NCBI GenBank assembly: GCA_964545205.1
Contig: CAZJFH010000016.1
Span: 1 to 64,000, forward strand
Direction: 5' to 3'
Length of the DNA: 64,000 nt
Origin: CAZJFH01 sp964545205
GTDB taxonomy: Bacteria > Pseudomonadota > Alphaproteobacteria > Rhodospirillales > Magnetospirillaceae
The notes under the pieces were generated by a model. That model saw nothing but the letters and a program-made list of their open reading frames with translations, did no database searches and was not told the origin of the DNA. Numbering within the stretch: position 1 is the stretch's first letter; every line of letters begins with the position of its first letter. Positions 26,761 through 35,207 of the stretch are shown here, piece after piece. Position numbers and translations under genes: made by a program.

Positions 26761-27440
26761 TTCAGCCCCGGCGCATCCGAAGGCGGCGGGCTGTCGTGCG
26801 GGGCGGCGTCCGCGGAGTCGAATTCGACCACCGCCGCGGCCAGTTTGGCTATGCCGCGATAGAAATCGAGCCGGGTGGAGCCGGCGACCTTGTCGCAGAA
26901 CCCGGGCACCCATTGGGCGACGTGCTCGCGCAGGAACCGCTGCTGGATGGCGCGGCAGCGCCGCGCAGCCGGCTCGTCGTGGCGGTTCCACAGTTCGGCT
27001 TCGTGTTCGGCCAGCCTCGCCATGAACTCGAACTCGGCCGTGACGTGGTCCGGCATCCCGGTGAAGTCCTCGGCCAGGCTCAGCCCGACCTCGGCCATGA
27101 AGACCCTCACCTCGGCCGTCTCGGGACCCCAGAACTGGGCGCCGGCGCGGCCTTCCTTGCGCACGTGCACGGATTCGTTGGGAGAAAGATGAGGGCCTGG
27201 ACCGATGAACAACCGGGTGTGTTCGACAGCCAGGCCCTCGAGGAGGGGAGGAATCGGGGTCGCCGCGAAATCCTGCCCGACCGTGAGCCCCAGCTCGTCG
27301 AGGACGACCTGGAACTCGCGTCCGCGCAGCATTTCGACCAGGGCGGGACCGGGCTCCGCACGGAACACCTCCGCCAGGAGATGGTAGACGCGGCTCCGTG
27401 CCGCCGCGATTTCGGCTTCGGTGTTCCGCTCGGTGCCCAT
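26745..27440 (-). CDS. TorD/DmsD-family molybdoenzyme assembly chaperone
   Basis: A 231-residue all-helical cytoplasmic protein. TorD-family landmarks are EHTRLFIGPGPHLSPNES near residue 75 and MPDHVTAEFEFMARLAEHE near residue 128. These proteins bind the Tat signal of a partner molybdoenzyme and hold it until cofactor insertion. The catalytic subunit encoded 30 bases upstream has a twin-arginine signal and is the obvious client. The C terminus ends in LKCCPA, an uncommon tail with two adjacent Cys. Confidence 0.88.
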   Translation of the reverse strand: MGTERNTEAEIAAARSRVYHLLAEVFRAEPGPALVEMLRGREFQVVLDELGLTVGQDFAATPIPPLLEGLAVEHTRLFIGPGPHLSPNESVHVRKEGRAGAQFWGPETAEVRVFMAEVGLSLAEDFTGMPDHVTAEFEFMARLAEHEAELWNRHDEPAARRCRAIQQRFLREHVAQWVPGFCDKVAGSTRLDFYRGIAKLAAAVVEFDSADAAPHDSPPPSDAPGLKCCPA

Positions 27441-27470
27441 GTGCGGTCCCTTTTCTTCAGGCGGTTGCGA

Positions 27471-29996
27471 TCAGGCCTTGGCGACCTGGACCACGGTGTC
27501 GAACCAACGCTGCGATCCGCCGATGGGATCGGACGCGTTGGGGATGATCGAGTTGGGGTGGACGCCGTGCTTGTCCCACCAGATGTTGGCGACGTCCGCG
27601 TCCGCCTCGGCGCCGCCGTCGGTCGGCGACGTCTTGCCCGAGCCGTAGACGCCCGAGAACTTGCGCCCGAGGTGGTGCGAGATGGCGATGATCCCCGGGA
27701 TGATGCCCTCGGTGACGTAGGCGGTGGTGACCATCTCGCCGACGGCGCTCGAGACCTTGATCCTGTCGCCGTTCTTGATGCCGCGGGCCTCGGCCGTCCT
27801 GGTGTTGATCCAGGCCGGGTTGTCGTGCTTGATCTCGGCCAGCCACTTGCAGTGGGCCGTGCGCGAATGGGTGTGCACGGCGATCTTGAAGGTGGTCAGG
27901 ATCAGGTCGTCCTTGCCCATCTTCTGGTGCTCGGGGATCGGCGTGTAGGTGGGGAAGGCCGGCAGGCCCTTTTCGGCGAAGTTGTCGGAATGGAAGTCCA
28001 GGAACCCGGCCTTGGTGAACTTGGTGTTGGGGGGATAGGCGAGAAGGGGCGTGCCGTCGATGTCCTGGGCCACGTAGGCCGACTTGGCGCCCTTGGTCTT
28101 CAGGTAGCCCTGTTTCTTCGCCGCTTCCTCGCTGGCGACGCCGGCCTTCTTCCAGTTCCAGTAGACGCCGGTCTGCTCGTCCTTGATGATCCCGTCGCCG
28201 CCGACGTCGACCTTGGCCTCGTAGAAGCCGTAGTTCGGCTTGGCCTCGGGGTCGTGCCAGACGCCGTGCTTCTTCATGTACTCGAAGCCGCCGGCCTCCT
28301 TGACGCCCGGGGTCATCTCGCAGGACTGACGGACGAAGTCCTCCTTGTCCTTCCACGCCAGTTCGATGCCCATGCGGCGGGCCAGATCGGCGAAGACGTC
28401 GCCCTGGCAGCGGGCCTCGCCGAGGGGCTTGACCAGCGGCTGGCGGATGTAGAACTCGGCGATCTGGTTCGCCGAGACCATGTCCTCCCAGTCCCAGCGC
28501 TCGAGATAGGTCACGTCGGGCAGGATGATGTCGGCGTACTGCGACGACTCGTCGTAGACGATGGAGGTGCAGATCTGGAACGGGATGATGCTCTCGTCCT
28601 TCATCAGCGCAGCCGTCTCGGCGTTGTTGCCGTTGATGTAGGCGGGATTGTAGCAGCTCCACCAATAGACCTTGGGCCGGCCGTGCTTGTTCTCCTTGAT
28701 CATCGGCCAGACCTGGTGGCTGACGTGGTGGGTCGGGAACGCGACCTCGCCGGGGAAGCCGTCCTTGATGTGCAACCCCTTCTGCACCGCCGCCGGCTGC
28801 GACTTCGGGTGCGACCAGCCGGCACCCACGCCCATCACGCGGCCGCCCGGACGGTCGAGGTTGTTGGTGACGGCGGCCAGCAGCATCGCGGCGCGCTCGC
28901 TGTCGGCGCCGAAGTAGTGCTTCACCGTGCCGCGGTAGGTGACCAGGCAGGCCGACTTGGCCGTGGCGAAGCCGCGGGCGATCTCGCGGATCTTGGCGGC
29001 GGGGACGCCGCTTTCCTGTTCCGCCATTTCGGGCGTGAACTTCGCGACCGCCTGCGTCACCGCCGCGATCTTCTGGTCGACGGTGGCGTCGTAGTCGGCG
29101 GTCACGCGCATGAACTTGAAGTGATCCTTCCGGAACAGCCCCTCGTTCATGATGACGTTGATCATCGACAGGATCAGCAGGCCGTCCTTGCCCACCGTGG
29201 TCGGGATCCATTCGCTCGCCTTGGCCGCGGTGTTGGACAGGCGCACGTCGAAGACGTAGACCGGCACGCCGCGGTCGACCTTGGCGCGGATCAGCCGCTG
29301 CGAGGTCGGGATGTGGTTGGTGTGGCACTCGAACTGGTTCGAGCCGAAGATCACCACGAAGTCGGTGTTGTCGTAGTCCCAGTTGTCGTACATGCCGCCC
29401 CACAGGCTTTCCTGCCCGACCCATTTCGACGCCTCGCACACCGAGGTGTGGTTGCCGATGGTCTGGGTCCCGTAGGCGGCCATGAAGTCGTACATGGTCG
29501 CGGCCTGCGACGCCTTGTGGCGGCCGTAATGGTACATGAACAGTTCGGGGGTCCCGGCGTCGCGCAGCTCCTTGAGCTTGCCGGCGATCGTGTCCAGCGC
29601 CTCGTCCCACGAGACGCGCTGCCACTTGTGCTCGCCGCGCGCGCCGACGCGCTTGAGCGGGTGCAGGATGCGATCGGGGAAATAGACCTGGTTGATGCCG
29701 GCCTGGCCCTTGGCGCAGAGCTTGCCGAGCGTGCGGATCGAATCCGGGTGGCCCTCCAGCTTCTTGAGGCGCCCGTCCTCGACATAGCCGATCATGGCGT
29801 CGCGGGTGACGCATTGCCAGCAGGCGGTGGGGATGGCCTGGCGCTCCTTGCCGGTGGTCGGCGAGAAGTCCTTGCCGCCCTCCTTCAGGCTCACCGATCC
29901 CGCCAGCGCCGGCGTGGCCGCCGCGCCGATGCCGCCGACCGCCGCGCCGCTGGCGGCGGCGAGCCGCATGAAGTTTCTGCGATTGATGGTCTGCAT
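27471..29996 (-). CDS. Tat-exported molybdopterin oxidoreductase (DMSO reductase superfamily), substrate unknown
   Basis: An 841-residue catalytic subunit with twin-arginine signal NRRNFMRLAAAS. Domains run from an N-terminal Fe-S segment to a molybdopterin core and a C-terminal molydopterin-binding domain (about 715-840). The probable Mo ligand is Cys187 in HTSVCEASK, as in the PsrA/PhsA/ArrA-like branch. The Fe-S motif is Cys59-x2-Cys62-x3-Asp66-x27-Cys94: the third cysteine is an aspartate. It sits with a four-cluster ferredoxin, a dodecahaem cytochrome and TorD, so it is a periplasmic respiratory enzyme. The neighbouring PhnD-type sensor system suggests an oxyanion substrate, but I cannot name it. 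Confidence 0.85.
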   Translation of the reverse strand: MQTINRRNFMRLAAASGAAVGGIGAAATPALAGSVSLKEGGKDFSPTTGKERQAIPTACWQCVTRDAMIGYVEDGRLKKLEGHPDSIRTLGKLCAKGQAGINQVYFPDRILHPLKRVGARGEHKWQRVSWDEALDTIAGKLKELRDAGTPELFMYHYGRHKASQAATMYDFMAAYGTQTIGNHTSVCEASKWVGQESLWGGMYDNWDYDNTDFVVIFGSNQFECHTNHIPTSQRLIRAKVDRGVPVYVFDVRLSNTAAKASEWIPTTVGKDGLLILSMINVIMNEGLFRKDHFKFMRVTADYDATVDQKIAAVTQAVAKFTPEMAEQESGVPAAKIREIARGFATAKSACLVTYRGTVKHYFGADSERAAMLLAAVTNNLDRPGGRVMGVGAGWSHPKSQPAAVQKGLHIKDGFPGEVAFPTHHVSHQVWPMIKENKHGRPKVYWWSCYNPAYINGNNAETAALMKDESIIPFQICTSIVYDESSQYADIILPDVTYLERWDWEDMVSANQIAEFYIRQPLVKPLGEARCQGDVFADLARRMGIELAWKDKEDFVRQSCEMTPGVKEAGGFEYMKKHGVWHDPEAKPNYGFYEAKVDVGGDGIIKDEQTGVYWNWKKAGVASEEAAKKQGYLKTKGAKSAYVAQDIDGTPLLAYPPNTKFTKAGFLDFHSDNFAEKGLPAFPTYTPIPEHQKMGKDDLILTTFKIAVHTHSRTAHCKWLAEIKHDNPAWINTRTAEARGIKNGDRIKVSSAVGEMVTTAYVTEGIIPGIIAISHHLGRKFSGVYGSGKTSPTDGGAEADADVANIWWDKHGVHPNSIIPNASDPIGGSQRWFDTVVQVAKA

Positions 29997-30026
29997 GTGC
30001 GTGTTCTCCCTATCCTCGACCGCCGC

Positions 30027-30887
30027 TCAGGGGATCTGGTCCATGTAGTGGTCGAGTTTGCCCTTCTCGCGCTTGCGGTAGACGTTGTTCAGAGCGTCGT
30101 CGGGATCGATGTAGAAGACGTGCGGCCGGGTGCCCTCCTCCTTGAGCAGGACGGCGTCGGCGAGCTTGTGCTCGCTGACCAGCTTCGCGACCTCGCTGTT
30201 CGGGTCGTTCAGGTCCCCGAACACGCGGGCGCGGCCCTGGCAGGTGTTGACGCACGACGGCTCGACGCCGTTGTCGATCCGGTGGTCGCACATCGTGCAC
30301 TTGTCGGCGGCCTGCTTGGTCGGATCCTTGCCCGCCTTGACGAAGGGATCGAACGAGCGCACGCCGTAGGGGCAGGCGTCGATGCACTTGCCGCAGCCGA
30401 TGCATTGCGACTTGTCGATCAGGATCAGCCCGTCCGGCCGCTTGTAGGTCGCGCCCTTGCGGTAGCGGATGGTCTTGCCGTCGGCGGTCTTGAAGCTCGC
30501 CCGCTCGCCCGGATATTCGGGGCAGGTCTTGACGCAGGGCGGCAGGCCGTCCTTCTCGTTGCCCTCGCAGTGGTTGCACATGAGGGGCAGGAACCCCTTT
30601 TTCGTCGCCGGATAGGTGCCGTAGGTCCTCTCCTGGACCACGGTGCGGAACCGGCCGAGCGAGACGTCGTTCTCCGCTTTGCAGGACACGGTGCAGGCAC
30701 GGCAGCCGATGCACTTGCGCAGGTCCATGACCATCGCCCAGCGCGGCGGGGTTCCCGCCGCCCGTGCGGCTTGCGGCAGCACGCCGGCGGCGGTGCCGGC
30801 GGCGACGCCGACGAGGCCGGCGGCGCCGCCGGCGCTGCCCAGGAACCGGCGCCTGGAGACGCCGGCCGGCTTCTTGGTTTCCGTCAT
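30027..30887 (-). CDS. Tat-exported four-cluster ferredoxin subunit of the molybdoenzyme
   Basis: A 286-residue protein with twin-arginine signal SRRRFLGSAGG. Cys motifs are CIGCRACTVSCK, CNHCEGNEKDGLPPCVKTCP, CIGCGKCIDACPYG and CTMCDHRIDNGVEPSCVNTC, enough for four Fe4S4 clusters, as in PsrB/TtrB/DmsB. The GLPPCVKTCPEYPGERASF stretch between clusters is the usual position of the electron-exit face. It starts with a good AGGGAGG and lies between the dodecahaem cytochrome and the catalytic subunit, with which it should form the periplasmic complex. Confidence 0.9.
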   Translation of the reverse strand: MTETKKPAGVSRRRFLGSAGGAAGLVGVAAGTAAGVLPQAARAAGTPPRWAMVMDLRKCIGCRACTVSCKAENDVSLGRFRTVVQERTYGTYPATKKGFLPLMCNHCEGNEKDGLPPCVKTCPEYPGERASFKTADGKTIRYRKGATYKRPDGLILIDKSQCIGCGKCIDACPYGVRSFDPFVKAGKDPTKQAADKCTMCDHRIDNGVEPSCVNTCQGRARVFGDLNDPNSEVAKLVSEHKLADAVLLKEEGTRPHVFYIDPDDALNNVYRKREKGKLDHYMDQIP

Positions 30888-30960
30888 TGCATTCCTCCCT
30901 GTTGGTGAAGGTTCGACCTTCGGTTTCCCGCCGTTCGCGGCGTGTGGTTGTTGGACGGCG

Positions 30961-32463
30961 CTACTTGTCCAGCATCGCCGTCAGGTCGTCGAAGCGGGCG
31001 AAAGCCTCGTCGAGCAGCAGGATCGCGTATTTCTTGTTGTGGACGCCGTTGCCGATCTCGACCACCGACAGGAACTGGTCCGCTTCGCGGAACAGCGCCT
31101 CCGCCTCGGCCAGGCTCTCGGGCGGCAACGCGGTCGCGGTGGCGTCCAGGGCCTGGCGGGCCTCGGCGCGCATCTCGCGGATCGCCTGGATCTCGCGCTC
31201 GACGTCGGTGCGCCATTCCTTGAGCATGAGGTCGTGCTTGTCGGTGTGGCAACCGACGCAGGCCTCGCCGGACCCGGTGCGGGTCCGGTGTCCGTTGGCC
31301 TCCTTGATCTTGATGTGGCAGGCCATGCAGTTGGTGTTGACGCCGGCCATCAGCTGCGGCGTGCGCGGCAGGCCGTCGACGATCGATTCCCCGGCCAGCA
31401 GCATCTTCTGGTACTTGTGCTGGTCCTGGTGGCACAGCGCGCAGTCCTGACGCACGAAGTCCAGGTGATCGGTGCGGTTCCGATGCTCGATCGCGCTGTG
31501 GCAGTCGAAGCAGTCGGCCGCGCGGATGCCGAGGTGCTTCGAATGCATCAGGCGGCCGTCCTGCGACGAGGCCAGCAGTTCGTCGCTGCGGTTGTGGCAG
31601 CGCATGCAGCCGTTCGAGACCACGTTGCCCGTCTCGATCTCGCCATGCCCCTTGACCACCTCGAAATGGCAGCTTTCGCAGGGAACGCCGCGCTCGATCA
31701 GGGACTGGTGGGTGATCGGCTGGCCGTCATCGGGGTCGCCGACCTGCTTCTGGGCCTGCAGGGACTTGGTCGGGATGGTGTGGCACAACGCGCATTTCGA
31801 GGGGCCCTGGTCGAAGGCCACGCCCTCGGCCTGCTTGAAGCTGATGCGGCGGATGGGTGCGGGCTCGCCCGCGGTCTCCTCGGTGCCGGCCATGTCGAGC
31901 ACCGGCTTCGCCAGCTTGAGGTGGCACAGGAAGCAGATGTCCTGGGGCACCTCGAAATGCTTCTCTTCGGTCACCTTGATGTGGCAGTCGTCGCAGGTGA
32001 GGGTCTGCCCCTCCAGCGCCTTGTCGCCGAAATGCGGCCCGTGCTTGAAGCGGATCTTCTCGGTGTACTTGATCTCCTTCGGCGCCAACGCTTCCTTCTC
32101 GTGGCAGCTCACGCAGGCGGCTTCGGGGATCTTCGGGCGGATCGGCAGGGGCGCGGTGGGGTCGTGCAGATAGGCCGCGAGGTGGCGCGCCCCCTCGAGC
32201 TTGGCCTTGATCGAGCGCGCCTCGCCGGGAGCGAAGTGGCAGTCGACGCATCCGGCCTCGACGCCCGCGTCGTTGCGCGCGCCGTGGTGCCGGTTGTTCT
32301 GCCATGCGACGTATTGTTCGGTCATCGAATGGCAACTGCCGCCGCAGAACTCGGACGTTTTGGTGTAGTACTCGACGCCGCCGTAGCCGCCGAGACCGAA
32401 CACGAACAGGACTGCCAGGGCGATCGGAAGGCCCCTGGCCGGCATGATGATGAACCGCTTCAC
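30961..32463 (-). CDS. NapC/NirT-type dodecahaem c cytochrome, quinol dehydrogenase (GTG start)
   Basis: A 500-residue protein with one N-terminal membrane helix (residues 10-27). The first haem site is CGGSCHSM: three residues between cysteines, followed by Met as in NapC/NrfH haem 1. Eleven ordinary CxxCH sites follow: CVDCH, CVSCH, CDDCH, CFLCH, CALCH, CESCH, CMRCH, CFDCH, CALCH, CMACH and CVGCH. The last 95 residues are helical and haem-free. It probably takes electrons from, or returns them to, quinol for the molybdoenzyme, replacing a PsrC/NrfD membrane subunit. First gene of the operon; GTG with GGGGAG upstream. Confidence 0.87.
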   Translation of the reverse strand: MKRFIIMPARGLPIALAVLFVFGLGGYGGVEYYTKTSEFCGGSCHSMTEQYVAWQNNRHHGARNDAGVEAGCVDCHFAPGEARSIKAKLEGARHLAAYLHDPTAPLPIRPKIPEAACVSCHEKEALAPKEIKYTEKIRFKHGPHFGDKALEGQTLTCDDCHIKVTEEKHFEVPQDICFLCHLKLAKPVLDMAGTEETAGEPAPIRRISFKQAEGVAFDQGPSKCALCHTIPTKSLQAQKQVGDPDDGQPITHQSLIERGVPCESCHFEVVKGHGEIETGNVVSNGCMRCHNRSDELLASSQDGRLMHSKHLGIRAADCFDCHSAIEHRNRTDHLDFVRQDCALCHQDQHKYQKMLLAGESIVDGLPRTPQLMAGVNTNCMACHIKIKEANGHRTRTGSGEACVGCHTDKHDLMLKEWRTDVEREIQAIREMRAEARQALDATATALPPESLAEAEALFREADQFLSVVEIGNGVHNKKYAILLLDEAFARFDDLTAMLDK

Positions 32464-32507
32464 TGGACGCCGCTCCCCTACCCGACACCGTCTTCGCCGT
32501 TCCTTTC

Positions 32508-32523
32508 AGCAACGGCCGTGCCA
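32508..32523 (-). promoter_or_regulatory. Sigma-54 (RpoN) promoter of the molybdoenzyme operon
   Basis: On the minus strand this reads TGGCACGGCCGTTGCT, a full match to the -24/-12 consensus TGGCACG-N4-TTGCW. Transcription should start near 32497, giving a leader of about 34 bases before the GTG at 32463. The divergent operon encodes a sigma-54 activator. Confidence 0.85.
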
Positions 32524-32587
32524 TGCGCGGACTCCGGCTCGTTTGCTGGGTTTTCGCACGGCGCCGCGGCGCGGCGCGGGCGCGGCG

Positions 32588-32694
32588 GTTACCGATCCGT
32601 GACATTGGCGGATCGCCGGTAACACGGCGAAATGTCGAGCCGCCTCAAGGGGTTGGCGCTTGCCGCGGGGTGCGGGCCGTTACCGTCCGGTAAC
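32588..32694. promoter_or_regulatory. Enhancer-like GTTACCG sites between the molybdoenzyme operon and its regulator genes
   Basis: GTTACCG-TC-CGGTAAC at 32679-32694 is a near-perfect palindrome. A weaker copy, GTTACCG-AT-CCGTGAC, lies at 32588-32603. A lone CGGTAAC half-site is at 32617-32623. The two full sites lie about 100 and 190 bases upstream of the predicted sigma-54 start, normal distances for NtrC-type enhancers. The probable binder is the activator at 35194-36555. The 360-base gap 32464-32823 holds these sites and no gene. Confidence 0.65.
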
Positions 32695-32823
32695 GCCGCG
32701 GGATCGCGGCGGCGGCGCCGGCAGAAACCATGGCCCATGTAGGGACAAGCCTGCTATGATCGTCCTCGACCTGGTGGTCCGATCTGGAATCGCCGGGTCC
32801 GAGCAAGCGGCCGTAGAGCTGCC

Positions 32824-33708
32824 GTGAATGCGAGGGAGGAAATGCAGCCGCTGTGTCGTCGCAGCGTGCTTGCGATGTTGAGCGCGCTGCCATTTGGAAC
32901 GGCGTTTGCCGACGATGCGCCGCCGGTTCGGTTCGGCCTTACGGCGGTCATCGTGCAGGAGAACGTCGCATTCTTCGAGCGCTGGGCTGCGTACCTGCAG
33001 CGCCGGATCAACCGGCCGATTCAGTTCGTGCAGCGCCGATCGTACCGCGAAATCATGGAACTCATCGAAACGGGGGAGCTCGACTTCGCCTGGGTGTGCG
33101 GCTATCCCTACGTGCGCCAGCGCGCCGCGCACAAGGTCGAACTGCTGGCCGTGCCGATCTTCGGCGGCCGGCCGACCTACCGCTCGTACGTGATCGTGAA
33201 CGCCGACAGCGGCCATCGCAGCGTGCGGGACCTGCAGGGCGGCGTCTTTGCCTATTCCGATCCCGATTCGAACTCCGGCTACCTGGCACCCAGGGCCATG
33301 CTGCAGCAGATCGGCGCGCGCCCGGATCAGTTCTTCCGGCTGACCTTCTTCACCTACAGCCATGCCGAGACCATCGAGGCGGTCGCCAAGCACATGGCCG
33401 ACGGCGGCGCCGTCGACTCCTACGTCTGGGATTTCCTCAGGCGCGTCCGTCCGGCGCTGACGAACCGCACCCGGGTGATCGCCCACTCGCAACCGTTCGG
33501 CTTTCCCCCGGTGGTCGTCGGCACGGCCGTCGACCGACGGATCAGCGCGGCGGTGCGCTCGGCGCTGCTGGAGATGCACGACGACCCCGACGGGGCGGAG
33601 CTGCTCAGGATCCTCATGCTCGACCGGTTCGAACCCGGCACGCCCGGCCTGTACGACGGCATCGCCGAGATGGCGGAGCGCCTGACGCACGCCATGGCGC
33701 AGCCATGA
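32824..33708 (+). CDS. PhnD-family periplasmic binding protein, sensor component (AioX/ArxX-like)
   Basis: A 294-residue protein (288 if the ATG at 32842 is used; the GTG at 32824 has a better-spaced context). A signal peptide ends at TAFA. The body is a PhnD/TauA-like solute-binding fold: VRFGLTAVIVQENVAFFERWAAYL at the front and ELDFAWVCGYPYV near residue 96, where family sensors keep a Cys. No transporter genes accompany it. Instead it overlaps a histidine kinase by ATGA. In AioXSR-type systems this protein binds an oxyanion and signals to the kinase. The ligand here is unknown. Confidence 0.8.
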   Translation: MNAREEMQPLCRRSVLAMLSALPFGTAFADDAPPVRFGLTAVIVQENVAFFERWAAYLQRRINRPIQFVQRRSYREIMELIETGELDFAWVCGYPYVRQRAAHKVELLAVPIFGGRPTYRSYVIVNADSGHRSVRDLQGGVFAYSDPDSNSGYLAPRAMLQQIGARPDQFFRLTFFTYSHAETIEAVAKHMADGGAVDSYVWDFLRRVRPALTNRTRVIAHSQPFGFPPVVVGTAVDRRISAAVRSALLEMHDDPDGAELLRILMLDRFEPGTPGLYDGIAEMAERLTHAMAQP

Positions 33709-35207
33709 AAGGCCTCAATCCGCGATACTGGAGCCTCGCGGTCAAGCTGCCGTTGACGCTGGCCGCGGCCGTGGTCGCGGTGGCCCTGACGATCGGCTTG
33801 GCGATGGTCGTCCAGGAGCGTCAGCGGATCCGGGTGGAGATCGAGGACCGCGCCCTGCTGGCCGCGCGCTCGGTCGCGCTCAACTCCAGCGAGGCGATGC
33901 TGCGCAACGACTACTGGGGCCTGTACAAGAACCTGGATCAGATCAGCCGCGGGGCCGGAGGCATGGACAACGCGGTGGTCACCGCGATGATCCTCGACAA
34001 GGCCGGCCGCGTCTTGGCCCACCTCGACCCGCGCGGCCACCCCATCGGGCTGCGGTTCGTCTCGGACGATCCGGCCGAGCGGACACGGCTGCTGCGCCTG
34101 GTCGAATCGCCGGCGCCGACCCGGACGTGGGGCGGCTCGCCCGACGACGCCTTCGTCGAGGCGGCCTACCCCGTCGAGGCCAACGGCAGTTTCATCGGGT
34201 TGACCGTCTTCCGGCTGTCGGCGGCCGAGATCAACGCGCGCACCTGGTCGGCGGCGATGACCATCCTGGGCATCGCCGTGACGCTGGCGCTGATCGGCAG
34301 TGCCGCCGGCGCCTATCTCTCGAACCGCATGGTCATGCCGCTGCGCCAGCTCTCCGCCGCCATGGGCCTGGTCGCCCGCGGCGCCCCCGACTTCGCCGTT
34401 CCGCGGGTGCCGATCCACGACTACGACGAGATCGGCAATCTGGTTCAGTCGTTCCAGTCGATGGCCGCGGGGATCGAGGAGAAGCGCCGGCTGGAGCGCG
34501 AGTTGGCGACCAGCGACAAGATGATCGCATTGGGGCGGATCGCCGCCGGCGTCGCCCACGAGGTCAACAACCCCTTGAGCGGAATGCTCAACTGCCTGTC
34601 GAACATCGAGCATCGGCCCGACGACCGTGCGCTGCTCGAGCGCTATCTGCCGATGCTGAGGAGCGGACTGCACCGCATTCGCGGCATCGTGCAGTCGCTG
34701 CTGGTCGAGTTGCAGGTCGAGGAGGACATGACCTGGACCAGCGGCGAATGCCTCGACGATGTGCGCGATCTCGTGCGGGCGGAGGCCGAGGAGCGCCGGG
34801 TCGGCCTCGCCTGGGACAACGCGCTGGGATGCGACACCCACCTGCAGTGCCGGCGCGTGCAGCAGGTGGTGTTCAACCTGCTGCGCAACGCGGTCCAGGC
34901 GGTCGCCGAAGAGGGAACCGTGGAATTCCGCGCCCTCCGGCGCGGCGGCGCGATCGTCATCGAGGTGGAGGACGACGGCGTCGGCATCGCCGCCGAGAAC
35001 CTCAGCCGTCTCTTCGATCCGTTTTACACCAGCAAGCCGTCGGGAACCGGCCTGGGGCTGTGGATCACGTACCGGCTCGTCGAGAGCATGAAGGGCAATA
35101 TCGAAGTGGAGAGCGAGCCTGGGCGGGGCAGCCTGTTCCGCGTCACGCTGCCGGCGTGGGACGGCGTGCTCGACGCGCAGGGAGGGGGCACAGATGCGAC
35201 CGAATGA
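33705..35207 (+). CDS. Sensor histidine kinase of the PhnD-type three-component system
   Basis: A 500-residue membrane kinase. Helix 1 is at about residues 14-34, a periplasmic sensor at 35-183, helix 2 at 185-205, then a HAMP linker (SNRMVMPLRQL). The dimerisation helix carries phospho-acceptor His285 in GVAHEVNNPLSG. The ATPase domain has N-box NLLRNAVQAV, G1 DDGVGI and G2 GTGLGL. The NPLSG H-box is of the NtrB-like class that feeds sigma-54 activators. It overlaps the sensor gene by four bases and the response regulator by 14, so all three are translationally coupled. Confidence 0.92.
   Translation: MKGLNPRYWSLAVKLPLTLAAAVVAVALTIGLAMVVQERQRIRVEIEDRALLAARSVALNSSEAMLRNDYWGLYKNLDQISRGAGGMDNAVVTAMILDKAGRVLAHLDPRGHPIGLRFVSDDPAERTRLLRLVESPAPTRTWGGSPDDAFVEAAYPVEANGSFIGLTVFRLSAAEINARTWSAAMTILGIAVTLALIGSAAGAYLSNRMVMPLRQLSAAMGLVARGAPDFAVPRVPIHDYDEIGNLVQSFQSMAAGIEEKRRLERELATSDKMIALGRIAAGVAHEVNNPLSGMLNCLSNIEHRPDDRALLERYLPMLRSGLHRIRGIVQSLLVELQVEEDMTWTSGECLDDVRDLVRAEAEERRVGLAWDNALGCDTHLQCRRVQQVVFNLLRNAVQAVAEEGTVEFRALRRGGAIVIEVEDDGVGIAAENLSRLFDPFYTSKPSGTGLGLWITYRLVESMKGNIEVESEPGRGSLFRVTLPAWDGVLDAQGGGTDATE

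Noticed and set aside
27471..29996. Annotation as arsenate reductase ArrA or arsenite oxidase ArxA
   Set aside because: The X-S-R regulator set is suggestive, but the Fe-S motif (Asp in place of the third Cys) and the dodecahaem partner do not match what I know of those enzymes. Substrate left open.
32651..32663. Possible second sigma-54 promoter TTGGCGCTTGCC
   Set aside because: The -24 and -12 elements have no spacer, so the required spacing is not met.
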